Positions 32,197-41,495 are shown, counted from the stretch's first letter. The stretch: DNA of 42,832 bases from Bacteroidales bacterium (GCA_017627255.1 JAGAHD010000128.1:1-42832); one strand, 5' to 3'. The notes: generated from the sequence alone by a model not told the origin. Made by a program: numbers and translations.

Positions 32197-33350
32197 GCTT
32201 CTTTAACCTCAAAGAAATACTTTTTGACCCAATATTCGAAGAGCGGGTCCAGGAACGAAGGCTTGTCCTCCTCGTCGAATGTGAGGATCTCCTTCTTCAT
32301 CAGGGCGTCCTTGACCCGTTTGACATTGGCCGAAGAATTGAGCGAGTAGGCACGGATGACCTCGGAGGCGCTGAAGCGGACATATCCGTCGACGGTGGCC
32401 CGCAGCAGGTTTACCTGATGGGTCGTAAGTCCGTTCATGACAGCCCGGAACCGGGGTTCATGGATGGAAACCAGGGTGTTGAGGGCCTCGACCAGGACCG
32501 GCTCCATGATGAAGCCCTTGGTCATGGAATCGCAGATGGCCGCGAAATGGTTGATGTACCAGAAATGGTTCCGGAACAGTTTACATGCCCCTGCCAGCAG
32601 GTTTTTCTCGATGACTTTTCCGCTGGACAGGAAGCCCTTGGCCACATGGTCGGCGATTTCCCGTTCATCCACGTCCGAGAGGCGGACCCGGGTCACGCGG
32701 CGGTGGAACAGCAGGCCCCGCTCGAAGATGGCTTTCATGGCATTCACCCGCGACCCGCTCAGGACCATCGAGAAATTCTTCCGGCCGGCATCGGCCTCTT
32801 CCTTCATGACTGCATCCAGCGGCCGGAGGATCCGGTCGCCGTCTTCGGTCTCGACGACATTCTGGAATTCGTCGATGATCAGGACGAGGCGGGTTCCCTT
32901 GTCGGCGGAAAGGCGGAAGGGGAGGCGGAGGACCGCCTTGACATCTTCATCATCAAGCTCCCAGCTGGGGGACAAGAGTACGTCCCGGTCGGCGAACTCT
33001 TTCTCGTCAAAGACGAAATGCGTCCCTTCCAAGTACTGTGCGACGGTCCGGGCATATTCCGCCGGGGTGGACGCGACCATGCGGATGACGGTCGAACCGT
33101 AGCGGACGAGGAATTCCTCCACCGTCCGGATGTTGAGGACGGAAAACTGCCCTACGGTGAAATTGCGGCCCGACATGCGGAGGCTGAACAGGGTCTGCTG
33201 GATGAGGGATGTCTTGCCGCTGCGGGGTGGTTCATACAGGGAAACATGCTCTCCCTGGCTGATCATGTTGCCGAGGATGGTGCAGTCGCCGCGGCGCCCG
33301 ATGAAGTTTTTTCCGGTGACGAATTTGTTGTAGATGAACGGTGAATCCAT
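32193..33350 (-). CDS. AAA/STAND-type ATPase
   Basis: 385 residues. Walker A is YEPPRSGKTSLI (41-50) and Walker B RLVLIIDEFQN (about 160-170). A sensor-type segment FSMVLSGSRVNAM and a C-terminal winged-helix-like part (FSASEVIRAYSLNSSANVKR, a small DNA-binding fold; about 325-360) follow. This is the ATP-binding family widespread in Bacteroidota and archaea, usually annotated only as ATPase; biological role unknown. It overlaps cobB by 4 bp. A -7 box TATCTTTG lies on this strand at 33371-33378. Confidence 0.85.
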   Translation of the reverse strand: MDSPFIYNKFVTGKNFIGRRGDCTILGNMISQGEHVSLYEPPRSGKTSLIQQTLFSLRMSGRNFTVGQFSVLNIRTVEEFLVRYGSTVIRMVASTPAEYARTVAQYLEGTHFVFDEKEFADRDVLLSPSWELDDEDVKAVLRLPFRLSADKGTRLVLIIDEFQNVVETEDGDRILRPLDAVMKEEADAGRKNFSMVLSGSRVNAMKAIFERGLLFHRRVTRVRLSDVDEREIADHVAKGFLSSGKVIEKNLLAGACKLFRNHFWYINHFAAICDSMTKGFIMEPVLVEALNTLVSIHEPRFRAVMNGLTTHQVNLLRATVDGYVRFSASEVIRAYSLNSSANVKRVKDALMKKEILTFDEEDKPSFLDPLFEYWVKKYFFEVKEA

Positions 33351-33395
33351 GACCTGTAACTACTTTGTTACAAAGATAGCAAATCCCCGGATAAA

Positions 33396-33436
33396 AACAA
33401 ATATTCCCCACCGGCTGCACGGGCGGCGGGGAATAC
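33396..33436 (-). terminator. Terminator of the EF-hand protein gene
   Basis: Minus strand TATTCCCC (33435-33428) pairs with GGGGAATA (33409-33402), followed by TTTGTTTTT. It ends the 33459-35678 gene before the ATPase promoter. Confidence 0.75.
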
Positions 33437-33458
33437 TTGCTTTCGTTGGAGAAGGAAC

Positions 33459-35678
33459 CTATTCTTCGCTTGTTCCTTCTTCGACGGGTTCTTCCGCCTG
33501 CTGGGCTCCGGTAGTCTCCTCCACCGCTTCGGCCGTCTCTTCACACACTTCCTCGACAGCCGGCTCCTTGTGGTAAGGAAGGCCGATGCAGGCGAGGTTG
33601 TCAGTAAAGTAGAGGACGCCGGCCGCAATGACGAGGAGGGCGATGAGCCAGCACCAGAACCTGCGCCAGGCGGCTTTCCGGCGGGCGGCCGGATCCACGG
33701 CGGTGAGTTTCGGGTAGCGGGCCACTTCGGTCAGGCCCTTGGCGAACTTGCCGCGCACATACGAGGCGGCATTGACAGCCCAGCCGTTGGCGTTGAGGAC
33801 CGGACCGAGGTCACGCTTGCGGAGTTTCCGCCAGGCGATGAAGACAGACGGGAGGGAAATGACGAGCATCAGGCCGACGATAAGGACGATCCACTGCCAC
33901 CAGGACAGGGACTTGAGGACGCTGATGACGGCGACGAGGACACCGGAGACGGCGGCGAGGGCCATGGTGATGACAGCAATCTTGCCGACATCGAACGGGG
34001 CGGCCTTGGTGGCGGCTTCCGCTCCGGCGGCCGGAGCCGAAGTCGCACCTTCCGTGATGCTGGACAGGGTTCCCGCTCCCTTGGCTTCCTTGTCGGCGGC
34101 AAACTTGCCGACCTTCTCGGAAATCCACCGGCCGGCCTTCTTGTACGGAGCCCAGAATGCCTGGCGGAGGCTGAGCGGATTCTCCACGATGCTGGTGACG
34201 ACGGCGCTCCAGTCGTTGCCTTCCCGGTCATAGAACACGGCGTTCTTTCCGGGGCGGAGTCCGTCCACATCCCCGTCCGTGAGGACCGCGGCGATGTTCA
34301 TGGCCTTGCCGAGGGTGTCGGACTTGCAGGCGCAGTACAGGATATACATGCCGCTGAGGGCGGAAATGTCCGGATTGGGACCGTCCACGCGGATGCAGAG
34401 GTCCGTGGAACGCTGGTCGATGTACAGGCGGCCCGCCTGGAAGATGGCCTTCCGTCCGGGTTCATAGAAATCGGCCAGGACGACATAATTGTTGAGGAAG
34501 TCATAGAAATTGTGGAACAGGCGCAACAGCTTGTCCACTTCCTCGATGGAGAGGGCTTCCTGTTCGAGGGCCTTGTCCGCTTCAAGAAGTTTCAGGAGGA
34601 CATCCTTGCCGCCTGCCTTGAGCAGTTCCTTGACCTTCTCGAGGCCGAGACCTTCAACTTCGGATCCTTTCTTGGCCTCCATCCAGGCCGTATACGGAGC
34701 GAATTTGGCAAGGATGGCGGTCCATTCCTCTTCGGAGAGCGTCTTCTTGTCCGCCTCCGGTACGAGGGCACGGAGAGTGCCGACGGCTCCCTTCCAGGCC
34801 GGGTTGACGGCATCGAGGGGAAGAAGCCCTTCCGCAGCCGGCTTGGCAAGGGGCTCTTCGCCGATGGCTGCACAGGCGAGGGCGAGGTTGCCTTCGATGG
34901 CACCGATCTTCTCTACGGAAATGCCAACGGCAGGAGCGGCGTCCGCGTCGAATCCGATGAGCTTGCAGCGCATGAAATAATCCGCTATCTTGTCCTTGAG
35001 CGCCTCGCAGGCGGCCAGGGCGTCTGCCGTCTTGTCCCCGAACGGGAAGACGTCGGGAGTGCCGGCTTCCTGCCAGGCTGCGTAGTCGGCCAGGGCGGTG
35101 TAGAACGCCTCGACATGATCGGCGGTCACGCCGTCGACGCCGCTGCGGTCGGCGGCTTTTCCGATGGTCTCGGTGATGGTAGTTATCAAGGCGGATGTTG
35201 CCTCATCGTCGGCGGAAGCCGGTGTGATGACGCCGTCTCCGTTGAATTTCGTGTCGGCGAAGACCTTGGTCAGGTCGGCGGTATCCTCGAGGGCGATGCT
35301 TTCCTTGTCCAGCTTCAGGTTCCCGAGGATCTGGCGGGCGGAGGCCAGCAGCCGTGCGCCGTCAGGGGAGTCGGTGTTGAAGGCGGAGAAGGGGATTTCG
35401 GTACCCCGTGTCAGGAGCAGGTCCGGATCCTTGAGGATGCCGGTGAGCCACTGGGCCGCTGCGATGACCTCGTCCACGCGGATGTTTCCGTCATGGTCGG
35501 CATCGATCAGTGCGAGAGTTTTCGGGTCGAATTCAAGGTTCCGTGAGGGGCAGCTCAGGACGGTCCACATCTTGCGGTCCAGTTCGCCGAGATGGGCGAT
35601 GTCAGCCCCGGAGGAGATCTTCACCCGGACGGAGCCGCCGACCGAAGTGAATGTCCAATTGTAGGGAGTCTTTTCCAT
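33459..35678 (-). CDS. Large EF-hand membrane protein of unknown function
   Basis: 739 residues from ATG 35678 (MEKTPYNWTFTSVGGS). A canonical EF-hand loop is at 59-70 (DADHDGNIRVDE) and a dockerin-like calcium loop at 142-151 (DTKFNGDGVI); near 490-500 there is DGDVDGLRPG. A long helical region is followed by TM helices near 595-640 (AVITMALAAVSGVLVAVISV, WWQWIVLIVGLMLVISLPSV) and one near 700 (FWCWLIALLVIAAGVLYFTD). The C-terminus is acidic (VEEVCEETAEAVEETTG). I recognise no domain beyond these. It stands alone with its own terminator. Confidence 0.8.
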   Translation of the reverse strand: MEKTPYNWTFTSVGGSVRVKISSGADIAHLGELDRKMWTVLSCPSRNLEFDPKTLALIDADHDGNIRVDEVIAAAQWLTGILKDPDLLLTRGTEIPFSAFNTDSPDGARLLASARQILGNLKLDKESIALEDTADLTKVFADTKFNGDGVITPASADDEATSALITTITETIGKAADRSGVDGVTADHVEAFYTALADYAAWQEAGTPDVFPFGDKTADALAACEALKDKIADYFMRCKLIGFDADAAPAVGISVEKIGAIEGNLALACAAIGEEPLAKPAAEGLLPLDAVNPAWKGAVGTLRALVPEADKKTLSEEEWTAILAKFAPYTAWMEAKKGSEVEGLGLEKVKELLKAGGKDVLLKLLEADKALEQEALSIEEVDKLLRLFHNFYDFLNNYVVLADFYEPGRKAIFQAGRLYIDQRSTDLCIRVDGPNPDISALSGMYILYCACKSDTLGKAMNIAAVLTDGDVDGLRPGKNAVFYDREGNDWSAVVTSIVENPLSLRQAFWAPYKKAGRWISEKVGKFAADKEAKGAGTLSSITEGATSAPAAGAEAATKAAPFDVGKIAVITMALAAVSGVLVAVISVLKSLSWWQWIVLIVGLMLVISLPSVFIAWRKLRKRDLGPVLNANGWAVNAASYVRGKFAKGLTEVARYPKLTAVDPAARRKAAWRRFWCWLIALLVIAAGVLYFTDNLACIGLPYHKEPAVEEVCEETAEAVEETTGAQQAEEPVEEGTSEE

Positions 35679-35756
35679 ATGGATTTGGGTTAAGGTTTGT
35701 CGATTGAACAAAAATCGAAAAAAAAACCGTCAAAAGCAAAGGGTCCTGTAAAAAGT

Positions 35757-35787
35757 TTTGCAATTATCGGAAAAATCAGTATCTTTG
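35757..35787 (+). promoter_or_regulatory. rplU-rpmA promoter
   Basis: TTTG (35757-35760), 19 bp, TATCTTTG (35780-35787): a textbook Bacteroidota primary sigma promoter. The transcript should begin near 35794. Confidence 0.8.
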
Positions 35788-35826
35788 CGGTCCCAAATTG
35801 TGAAATGGCCGCTGAGCTCCAGAAGT

Positions 35827-35845
35827 GACCCGCATGGGGCGGGTC
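35827..35845 (+). promoter_or_regulatory. Hairpin in the rplU leader
   Basis: GACCCGC, a 5-nt loop and GCGGGTC (35839-35845) form a perfect stem within the roughly 88-nt leader of rplU. It may be the binding site for autoregulation; no T tract follows. Confidence 0.45.
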
Positions 35846-35881
35846 CGCTTACGGTCGGAAACTTTAACAAGTTTTATTGAA

Positions 35882-36193
35882 ATGTACGCAATCGTAGACA
35901 TTGCAAGCCAGCAGTTCAAGGTTGAAGCTGGAATGGACATCTTTGTGAACCGCCTGAAGGCTCACAACGGTGAATCTGTCGAGTTCGACAAGGTGCTCCT
36001 CGTCGCCGGGGACGACGCCGTGAAGGTCGGAACTCCGTATGTTGAGGGTGCCGTCGTGAAGGCCACCGTCCTCGATGACGATGCCAAGGCCAAGAAGGTG
36101 CTCGTGTTCAAGAAAATCCGTCGCAAGGGATTCCAGACGCTGAACGGCCATCGCCAGAAGCTCACCAAGATCCACATTGACGCTATCGCTTAA
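35882..36193 (+). CDS. rplU: 50S ribosomal protein bL21
   Basis: 103 residues from ATG 35882 (MYAIVDIASQQFKVEAG). The L21 signature is seen at the end (KVLVFKKIRRKGFQTLNGHRQ). Structural protein of the large subunit, binding 23S rRNA. First gene of the two-gene rplU-rpmA unit, with a hairpin in its leader. Confidence 0.97.
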   Translation: MYAIVDIASQQFKVEAGMDIFVNRLKAHNGESVEFDKVLLVAGDDAVKVGTPYVEGAVVKATVLDDDAKAKKVLVFKKIRRKGFQTLNGHRQKLTKIHIDAIA

Positions 36194-36211
36194 TTTCAGG
36201 AGGAATCAACT

Positions 36212-36472
36212 ATGGCACACAAAAAAGGTCAATCCAGTTCCAAGAACGGTCGTGAATCTCATTCCAAGCGACTCGGCATCAAGAAGTTCGGTGAGGAAGT
36301 CGTGAAAGCCGGCAACATCATCGTGCGTCAGCGCGGTACTGCCCACAACCCCGGCCTGAACGTCGGCATGGGCAAAGACCATACCCTGTATGCTCTCGTG
36401 GACGGAACCGTCAAGTTCAGCCGCAAGAGAAACGACAAGTCCTTCGTATCCGTGGTTCCGTTCGAGAACTAA
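36212..36472 (+). CDS. rpmA: 50S ribosomal protein bL27
   Basis: 86 residues ([35 protein letters not shown]). The N-terminus reads MAHKK without the cleavable extension of Firmicutes. bL27 reaches the peptidyl-transferase centre. An AGGAGG sits 8 nt before the ATG, a second rare SD-like sequence in the window. Confidence 0.97.
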   Translation: MAHKKGQSSSKNGRESHSKRLGIKKFGEEVVKAGNIIVRQRGTAHNPGLNVGMGKDHTLYALVDGTVKFSRKRNDKSFVSVVPFEN

Positions 36473-36495
36473 TCCCGAAGGATTAAAAGAATGCA

Positions 36496-36532
36496 GGAGG
36501 ACAAATGCCCGCAAGGCATTGTGTCCTCTTTT
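36496..36532 (+). terminator. Terminator after rpmA
   Basis: A stem formed by GAGGAC-aAATGCC and GGCATT-gtGTCCTC around a CGCAA loop, followed by TTTTATTTAT. serS must have its own start or read-through. Confidence 0.8.
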
Positions 36533-36546
36533 ATTTATACAGAACT

Positions 36547-37818
36547 ATGCTTACACTGAAATTGCTTCGTGAGGATCCCGAATATGTGATCCGCAAGCTT
36601 GCTGTCAAGAATTTCGACGCGCGCGACATCGTCATGAAGGTGATTGCGCTCGATGATAACCGCAAGGCCCTCCAGACTGAATCCGATGCCCTCCTGGGCC
36701 GTCAGAAGAAGGCGGCCGCCGAGATCGGCGCCCTGATGAAACAGGGAAAGCGCGAGGAGGCGGAGGCGGCAAAGGCCGAGGTCGCCGCCATCAAGGCCCG
36801 CTCCACGGAACTTCTCCGCCAGGCGGATGAGAACAATGCCGAGCTCCAGGCCCAGCTTGTACTGCTGCCGAATATCCCTTGTGACCTTGTTCCGGAGGGG
36901 AAAAGCGCAGAAGACAACCTGGTGGTGAAGATGGGGGGAGAGGAACCTTCCCTTCCCGAGAATGCCCTTCCGCACTGGGAACTGGCCAGGAAATACGACA
37001 TCATCGACTTTGACCTCGGCGTGAAGATCACCGGCGCCGGTTTCCCCGTATACAAGGGGAAGGGCGCCCGGCTGCAGCGCGCCCTGATCAATTTCTTCCT
37101 GGACCGCAACACAGCGGCCGGATACCAGGAGGTCGAACCTCCGGTGATGGTGAACGCCGCTTCCGGTTTCGGTACGGGCCAGCTCCCCGACAAGGAAGGA
37201 CAGATGTACCATGCCGTCGTCGATGATTTCTACATGGTCCCGACCGCCGAGGTCCCGGTGACCAATATCTTCCGCGACGTGATTCTCGGCGCCGACCAGT
37301 TCCCGCAGAAGCTGACGGCCTATACGCCCTGTTTCCGCCGCGAAGCGGGCTCCTACGGCAAGGATGTGCGCGGGCTGAACCGGCTCCACCAGTTTGACAA
37401 GGTGGAAATCGTCCGGGTTGAGAAGCCGGAATGCAGCTATGCCGCCCTTGACGAGATGGTGTCCCACGTCGAGTCGCTGGTGCGGGATCTGGGTCTCCGT
37501 TACCGTATCCTCCGCCTGTGCGGAGGCGATCTCAGTTTCACTTCGGCGATTACCTATGATTTCGAGCTCTGGTCCGCCGCACAGGGCCGCTGGCTCGAGA
37601 TTTCGTCCGTATCCAATTTTGAAAGCTACCAGGCCAACCGCCTGAAGCTCCGTTATCGGGACGAGGCAGGTAAGATGCAGCTCGCCCATACGCTGAACGG
37701 CAGTTCGCTGGCTCTTCCGCGTGTGGTGGCCGCCCTGCTGGAAGACAACCAGAAGGAGGGCTATATCGAGATTCCGGAAGTACTCCGTCCCTACACCGGT
37801 TTCGACCGCATCGACTGA
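36547..37818 (+). CDS. serS: Seryl-tRNA synthetase
   Basis: 423 residues from ATG 36547 (MLTLKLLREDPEYVIRKL). N-terminal coiled-coil arm (about 30-105) for tRNA-Ser binding, then class II catalytic core: TAEVPVTNIF, motif 2 TPCFRREAGSYGKDVRGLNR, motif 3 HTLNGSSLALPRVVAALLED. It charges tRNA-Ser. ruvC follows within about 10 bp. Confidence 0.97.
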   Translation: MLTLKLLREDPEYVIRKLAVKNFDARDIVMKVIALDDNRKALQTESDALLGRQKKAAAEIGALMKQGKREEAEAAKAEVAAIKARSTELLRQADENNAELQAQLVLLPNIPCDLVPEGKSAEDNLVVKMGGEEPSLPENALPHWELARKYDIIDFDLGVKITGAGFPVYKGKGARLQRALINFFLDRNTAAGYQEVEPPVMVNAASGFGTGQLPDKEGQMYHAVVDDFYMVPTAEVPVTNIFRDVILGADQFPQKLTAYTPCFRREAGSYGKDVRGLNRLHQFDKVEIVRVEKPECSYAALDEMVSHVESLVRDLGLRYRILRLCGGDLSFTSAITYDFELWSAAQGRWLEISSVSNFESYQANRLKLRYRDEAGKMQLAHTLNGSSLALPRVVAALLEDNQKEGYIEIPEVLRPYTGFDRID

Positions 37819-37833
37819 TCGGCGGTGGGCGGC

Positions 37834-38382
37834 GTGAAAACCATACTCGGCATCGACCCCGGGACCCAGTTGCTGGGTTTCGGGGTTATCCGTGCCGACG
37901 GGCGGAAGGCCGAATATGTTGACATGGGGGTGCTGGACCTCCGCAAGGAGAAGGATGCCTATTCCAAACTGCAGGCGATCTACGACTGCATTTCGGAGGT
38001 CTGCAAGTCCTATCATCCTGATGAACTGGCCATTGAATCGCCATTTTACGGCAAGAATGCGCAGGTGGTGCTGAAGCTTGGCCGCGCCCAGGGTGCCGCC
38101 ATCATCGCTGCCCTGGAGTATGGGGTGAGTGTGGTGGCCGAATACGCCCCGAGAAAAGCGAAGGAGGCGATTGTCGGCAATGGCGCCGCTTCCAAGGAAC
38201 AGGTGTGCATGATGCTGGAAAAGACCCTCGGCGTGCAGTTGAGGGCGGAACATCTGGACGCAACCGACGCCCTTGCCATCGCGCTCTGCCACCATTTCCA
38301 GCGTACCAATCCGCTTTCTTCCTCCCCAGGGAAGGGGGGCTGGGAACAGTTCCTCAAAGACCATCCGGAGCGGATCAAATAA
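37834..38382 (+). CDS. ruvC: Holliday junction resolvase RuvC
   Basis: 182 residues from GTG 37834 (MKTILGIDPGT); an in-frame GTG at 37825 would add three residues. Catalytic acidic residues: Asp in GIDPGT, Glu in AIESPFYG, and the C-terminal LDATDALAIALCH pair. The endonuclease resolves Holliday junctions with RuvAB; no ruvA or ruvB is in the window. It directly follows serS. Confidence 0.95.
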   Translation: MKTILGIDPGTQLLGFGVIRADGRKAEYVDMGVLDLRKEKDAYSKLQAIYDCISEVCKSYHPDELAIESPFYGKNAQVVLKLGRAQGAAIIAALEYGVSVVAEYAPRKAKEAIVGNGAASKEQVCMMLEKTLGVQLRAEHLDATDALAIALCHHFQRTNPLSSSPGKGGWEQFLKDHPERIK

Positions 38383-38432
38383 TTTGTGCCGGGATTAAAC
38401 TTGTGCGCGGGCGCATTGTCTAATTGAGTGTA

Positions 38433-38451
38433 TGTGCCCGGACCGGGCACA
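38433..38451. promoter_or_regulatory. Perfect dyad upstream of the outer-membrane barrel gene
   Basis: TGTGCCCGG-A-CCGGGCACA, a 9-bp perfect inverted repeat with one centre base, 31 bp before the ATG at 38482. No T tract behind it; an operator for a dimeric regulator is the likeliest meaning, a hairpin second. Confidence 0.5.
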
Positions 38452-38481
38452 CGTAGTGTATAAAAATGAACTTATGACAAT

Positions 38482-41418
38482 ATGACAAGAAGGATTCTTC
38501 TTATTGTGATCGGCATGATGGCCGCGTGGGCCCTCTCGGCGCAGAATCATCAGGTGACCGTACAGCTTCAGGACGCCCAGACCGGCGAAGCGATCGGTTT
38601 CGCCACTGTTTCCCTTACCCCCGTCCGCGGCCAGTCCCAGGCCAAGTATGCCCTTTCCAATTCGGAAGGGAAGGCCGTGGTGGAGAAAGTCCGCACCGGT
38701 ACCTACACATTCAAGGCGGAAATCATGGGTTACAAGCCTGATACCCGGGAGGTCGAGGTGAAAGGAAACCTGGACATGGGCATCGTCAAGCTCAGTGTCG
38801 ACCAGGAAGTGCTGGATGCCGCCTCCGTATCGGCCGTCGGAAACCCGATTGTGATCAAGAAAGATACGGTGGAATACAACGCCTCCTCGTTCAAGATCAG
38901 CGACAACGACATGCTGGAGAACCTCCTGAAGAAGCTTCCCGGCGTGGAAGTCGCTGAGGATGGCTCGATTACAGCCAATGGGGAGACGATCACCAAGATC
39001 ACCATCGACGGCAAGACATTCTTCCTGGACGATCCCCAGCTTGCGTCCAAGAACATTCCTGCCAAGCTGATCGAGAAAGTGAAGGTGGTGAAAAAGAAAT
39101 CCGAGCAGGCCGAGTTCACCGGGATCGACGACGGCAACGAGGAGACTATCATCGACCTCAGCGTGCAGCGCAACATGATGAACGGTGTTTTCGGCAATCT
39201 CATCGCCGGCGGCGGACATGACCTTCCTTCCGAGGAGAACACCATGAACGACTGGCGCTACCAGGGGTCGCTGATGGCGGGACGTTTCACGGACAAGAAC
39301 CAACTGAGCATCATCGCCAATTCCAACAATACGAACGGCGGCGGCTTTACCGACAGGGCCGGCGCCATGATGGGTGGCGGCATGGGCGGATTCGGCCAGA
39401 ACAACGGCATCACGACCTCCTGGATGGGAGGCGTCAACGGGAACGCTGACCTTTTCGATGACAAGATGGAACTGGGCGGCAATTACATGTACAGCGGGTC
39501 CAACAACGATGTTTCCCAGCGGTCCTACAAGGAGAATTACCTGACGGACGGCTCCACCCAGATCCAGGATAATGAAAGCTACAGCCACCGGCACACCTCC
39601 GGAAACCGTTTCGGTATCCGCCTGGAGCACAAATTCTCCGAGAGTACCTCCCTGTTGTTCCAGCCCCAGTTCAATTTCGGCCGCGGCCATTACAGCCAGG
39701 TGTCCGATTTCACGACGGATACCGACCTCGGCGGGGTACGGTCCCACACCAATGACGGCTTCTCGAACAATTCCGGCGAAAACAAGAGTTTCTCGTCCAG
39801 CGGCTTCCTTCTCCTGCGCCAGCGCCTGGGAATGCCCGGGCGGACAGTTTCCGCCAATATCGACTGGTCCCTGTCCAATAACCAGACGCAGGGCTACAAC
39901 ATGTCCCTGACCAAGGCGCGGTTCGATGAGGCGGGCGTTCCGCAGAGCATCCAGGCTGTCAACCAGTTCATCGACCAGTTGTCCAGGAGCCGTTCCGCGG
40001 GTGCACGCCTGGTCTACACGGAGCCCCTGGGTGCGGGTTTCTATGTGGAAGGGAGCTACCAGTACCGGTGGAACCAAAGCCAGACCAGCAAGGATACGTA
40101 CGACAGCGGCGATTTTGACGTGACGCTCAATCCGTTCATTTTCAATCCTGTCGGCCAGGCCCTGAATGCGGATTATTCCAACAGCATCCTGAACCGTTAT
40201 GTGAACCAGAGCATCGGCGTCGCCGTCATGTACCAGGAGGACAAGGTCCGCGCCCAGCTCGGTTTCTCCGCCAATCCGACCAATACGCACAATGAGACGA
40301 ACGGGATCCCCTATGACAGCAAGGTCCTGAACTGGGCGCCCCGGGCGATGCTCTTCTACGACTTTACGGACAATTCCAACATCCGGCTGTTCTATAACGG
40401 ACAGAGCGGCCAGCCTTCCACTTCGCAGCTCATGCCGGTGCTGGACAACTCCAACCCGCTGTCCATGTCACTGGGTAATCCGTACCTGATCCCGTATTTC
40501 AACCACAATGCCAGGACGGAACTGGAGTATTCCAACCGGCAGACATTCTTTACGACCCGTCTCAACCTCCAGGGCGGCTACAACCGGAACCCGATCGTCA
40601 ACGCCATCTGGTATGACACCAACGGCCGCCAGTATTCCTTCCCGGTCAACGGAAACGATTCCTACAATGCCAGTGCCCGGATCATGGTGAACACCCCGAT
40701 TGCGAAGTCCAACTTCTCGGTGTCGAACATGACGAACGTGAGCTATTCCAAATCCGGCAGTTACATCGGAGCCGCGAATCTGGACATGAGCGGTTACTGG
40801 AATGCCGACATGACTGATTTCGACTACGAGTCTTTCCATACTGATTATCCGGACCTCAATAACACGGCCGCCTTCCTCTCGAACACGACGCATAACCTGA
40901 ACGTGACGGAGCGCCTGCGCGCCACCTACCGGAACGATGTCTTCGAGTTCATCCTGAGCGGACAGACCCGTGTTTCCAAACCCTGGTATACCCTGGAGAC
41001 CAGTGCCGCCAACACCACCTGGAACAATCAGGTGAGCGCTTCCTCAAGCTGGACGGTAGGCGACAGCGGCTTCGAGTTGAATACGGATGCCGACTACAAC
41101 TGGTACGAGGGGTATGCCACTCCGATGGAGAGCGAGCTGATCTGGAACGCTTCCATCTCCAAGCTGATCCTCCACAACCAGGCAACCATCGCCCTCCGGG
41201 CCTATGATATCCTGAACCAGTCCAAGAACCTGCGGGTTACCGATACGGACAACTACCACCAGGAGTCGACCAACAACACCCTGGGACGTTATGTCATCCT
41301 CTCCTTCACCTGGCGGTTCGGCAGTTTCGGACGCGGGCAGATGCGTGGCCAGATGGGAGGACGGGGCGGCGGTCCCGGCGGTCCTCCCAGGGGCGGTCGA
41401 AGGCCTTCGATGATGTAA
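38482..41418 (+). CDS. Outer-membrane beta-barrel protein with carboxypeptidase-regulatory-like domain
   Basis: 978 residues with a signal peptide (MTRRILLIVIGMMAAWALSAQ). Residues 22-105 form a carboxypeptidase-regulatory-like fold (GEAIGFATVSLTPV), then a plug-like part (about 110-220: LDAASVSAVGNPIVIKKDTV, LLKKLPGVEVAEDG), and a barrel of repeated strands to the end. This is the outer-membrane beta-barrel family found in Bacteroidota, TonB-receptor-like, without a clear TonB box. The end carries a Gly/Arg-rich tail (QMRGQMGGRGGGPGGPPRGG). Possible substrate uptake role is inferred only. No SusD neighbour. Confidence 0.85.
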   Translation: MTRRILLIVIGMMAAWALSAQNHQVTVQLQDAQTGEAIGFATVSLTPVRGQSQAKYALSNSEGKAVVEKVRTGTYTFKAEIMGYKPDTREVEVKGNLDMGIVKLSVDQEVLDAASVSAVGNPIVIKKDTVEYNASSFKISDNDMLENLLKKLPGVEVAEDGSITANGETITKITIDGKTFFLDDPQLASKNIPAKLIEKVKVVKKKSEQAEFTGIDDGNEETIIDLSVQRNMMNGVFGNLIAGGGHDLPSEENTMNDWRYQGSLMAGRFTDKNQLSIIANSNNTNGGGFTDRAGAMMGGGMGGFGQNNGITTSWMGGVNGNADLFDDKMELGGNYMYSGSNNDVSQRSYKENYLTDGSTQIQDNESYSHRHTSGNRFGIRLEHKFSESTSLLFQPQFNFGRGHYSQVSDFTTDTDLGGVRSHTNDGFSNNSGENKSFSSSGFLLLRQRLGMPGRTVSANIDWSLSNNQTQGYNMSLTKARFDEAGVPQSIQAVNQFIDQLSRSRSAGARLVYTEPLGAGFYVEGSYQYRWNQSQTSKDTYDSGDFDVTLNPFIFNPVGQALNADYSNSILNRYVNQSIGVAVMYQEDKVRAQLGFSANPTNTHNETNGIPYDSKVLNWAPRAMLFYDFTDNSNIRLFYNGQSGQPSTSQLMPVLDNSNPLSMSLGNPYLIPYFNHNARTELEYSNRQTFFTTRLNLQGGYNRNPIVNAIWYDTNGRQYSFPVNGNDSYNASARIMVNTPIAKSNFSVSNMTNVSYSKSGSYIGAANLDMSGYWNADMTDFDYESFHTDYPDLNNTAAFLSNTTHNLNVTERLRATYRNDVFEFILSGQTRVSKPWYTLETSAANTTWNNQVSASSSWTVGDSGFELNTDADYNWYEGYATPMESELIWNASISKLILHNQATIALRAYDILNQSKNLRVTDTDNYHQESTNNTLGRYVILSFTWRFGSFGRGQMRGQMGGRGGGPGGPPRGGRRPSMM

Positions 41419-41446
41419 ATCGGACGTTTTTTCTTCAATGACAGGC

Positions 41447-41495
41447 AGACAGCGCTTGCAGATTTCGGATTTTTCCGTAAATTTGCGCGCTGTCT
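41447..41495 (+). promoter_or_regulatory. corA promoter framed by an inverted repeat
   Basis: AGACAGCGC (41447-41455) and GCGCTGTCT (41487-41495) are perfect complements around 31 bp. The segment between carries TAAATTTG (41478-41485), a -7 box, with CTTG 19 bp upstream at 41455-41458. The TTTTCC after the second arm also suits a terminator for the barrel gene. Confidence 0.5.

Noticed and set aside
31492..33350. SIR2 plus ATPase as an anti-phage system
   Set aside because: The sirtuin is the ordinary CobB type without effector domains, and the ATPase family is widespread in housekeeping contexts.
33361..33383. TGTAACA/TGTTACA copy near the ATPase start
   Set aside because: It is part of the -7 region of that gene and none of the other three array elements is nearby at the right distance.
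33570..35546. 658-residue plus-strand frame
   Set aside because: Opposite the EF-hand protein; repetitive Gly/Asp/Glu composition typical of an antisense reading.
36535..38364. 609-residue minus-strand frame
   Set aside because: Covers serS and ruvC on the other strand, both clear genes.
38395..40290. 631-residue minus-strand frame
   Set aside because: Opposite the outer-membrane barrel gene, which has a signal peptide and a known domain order.
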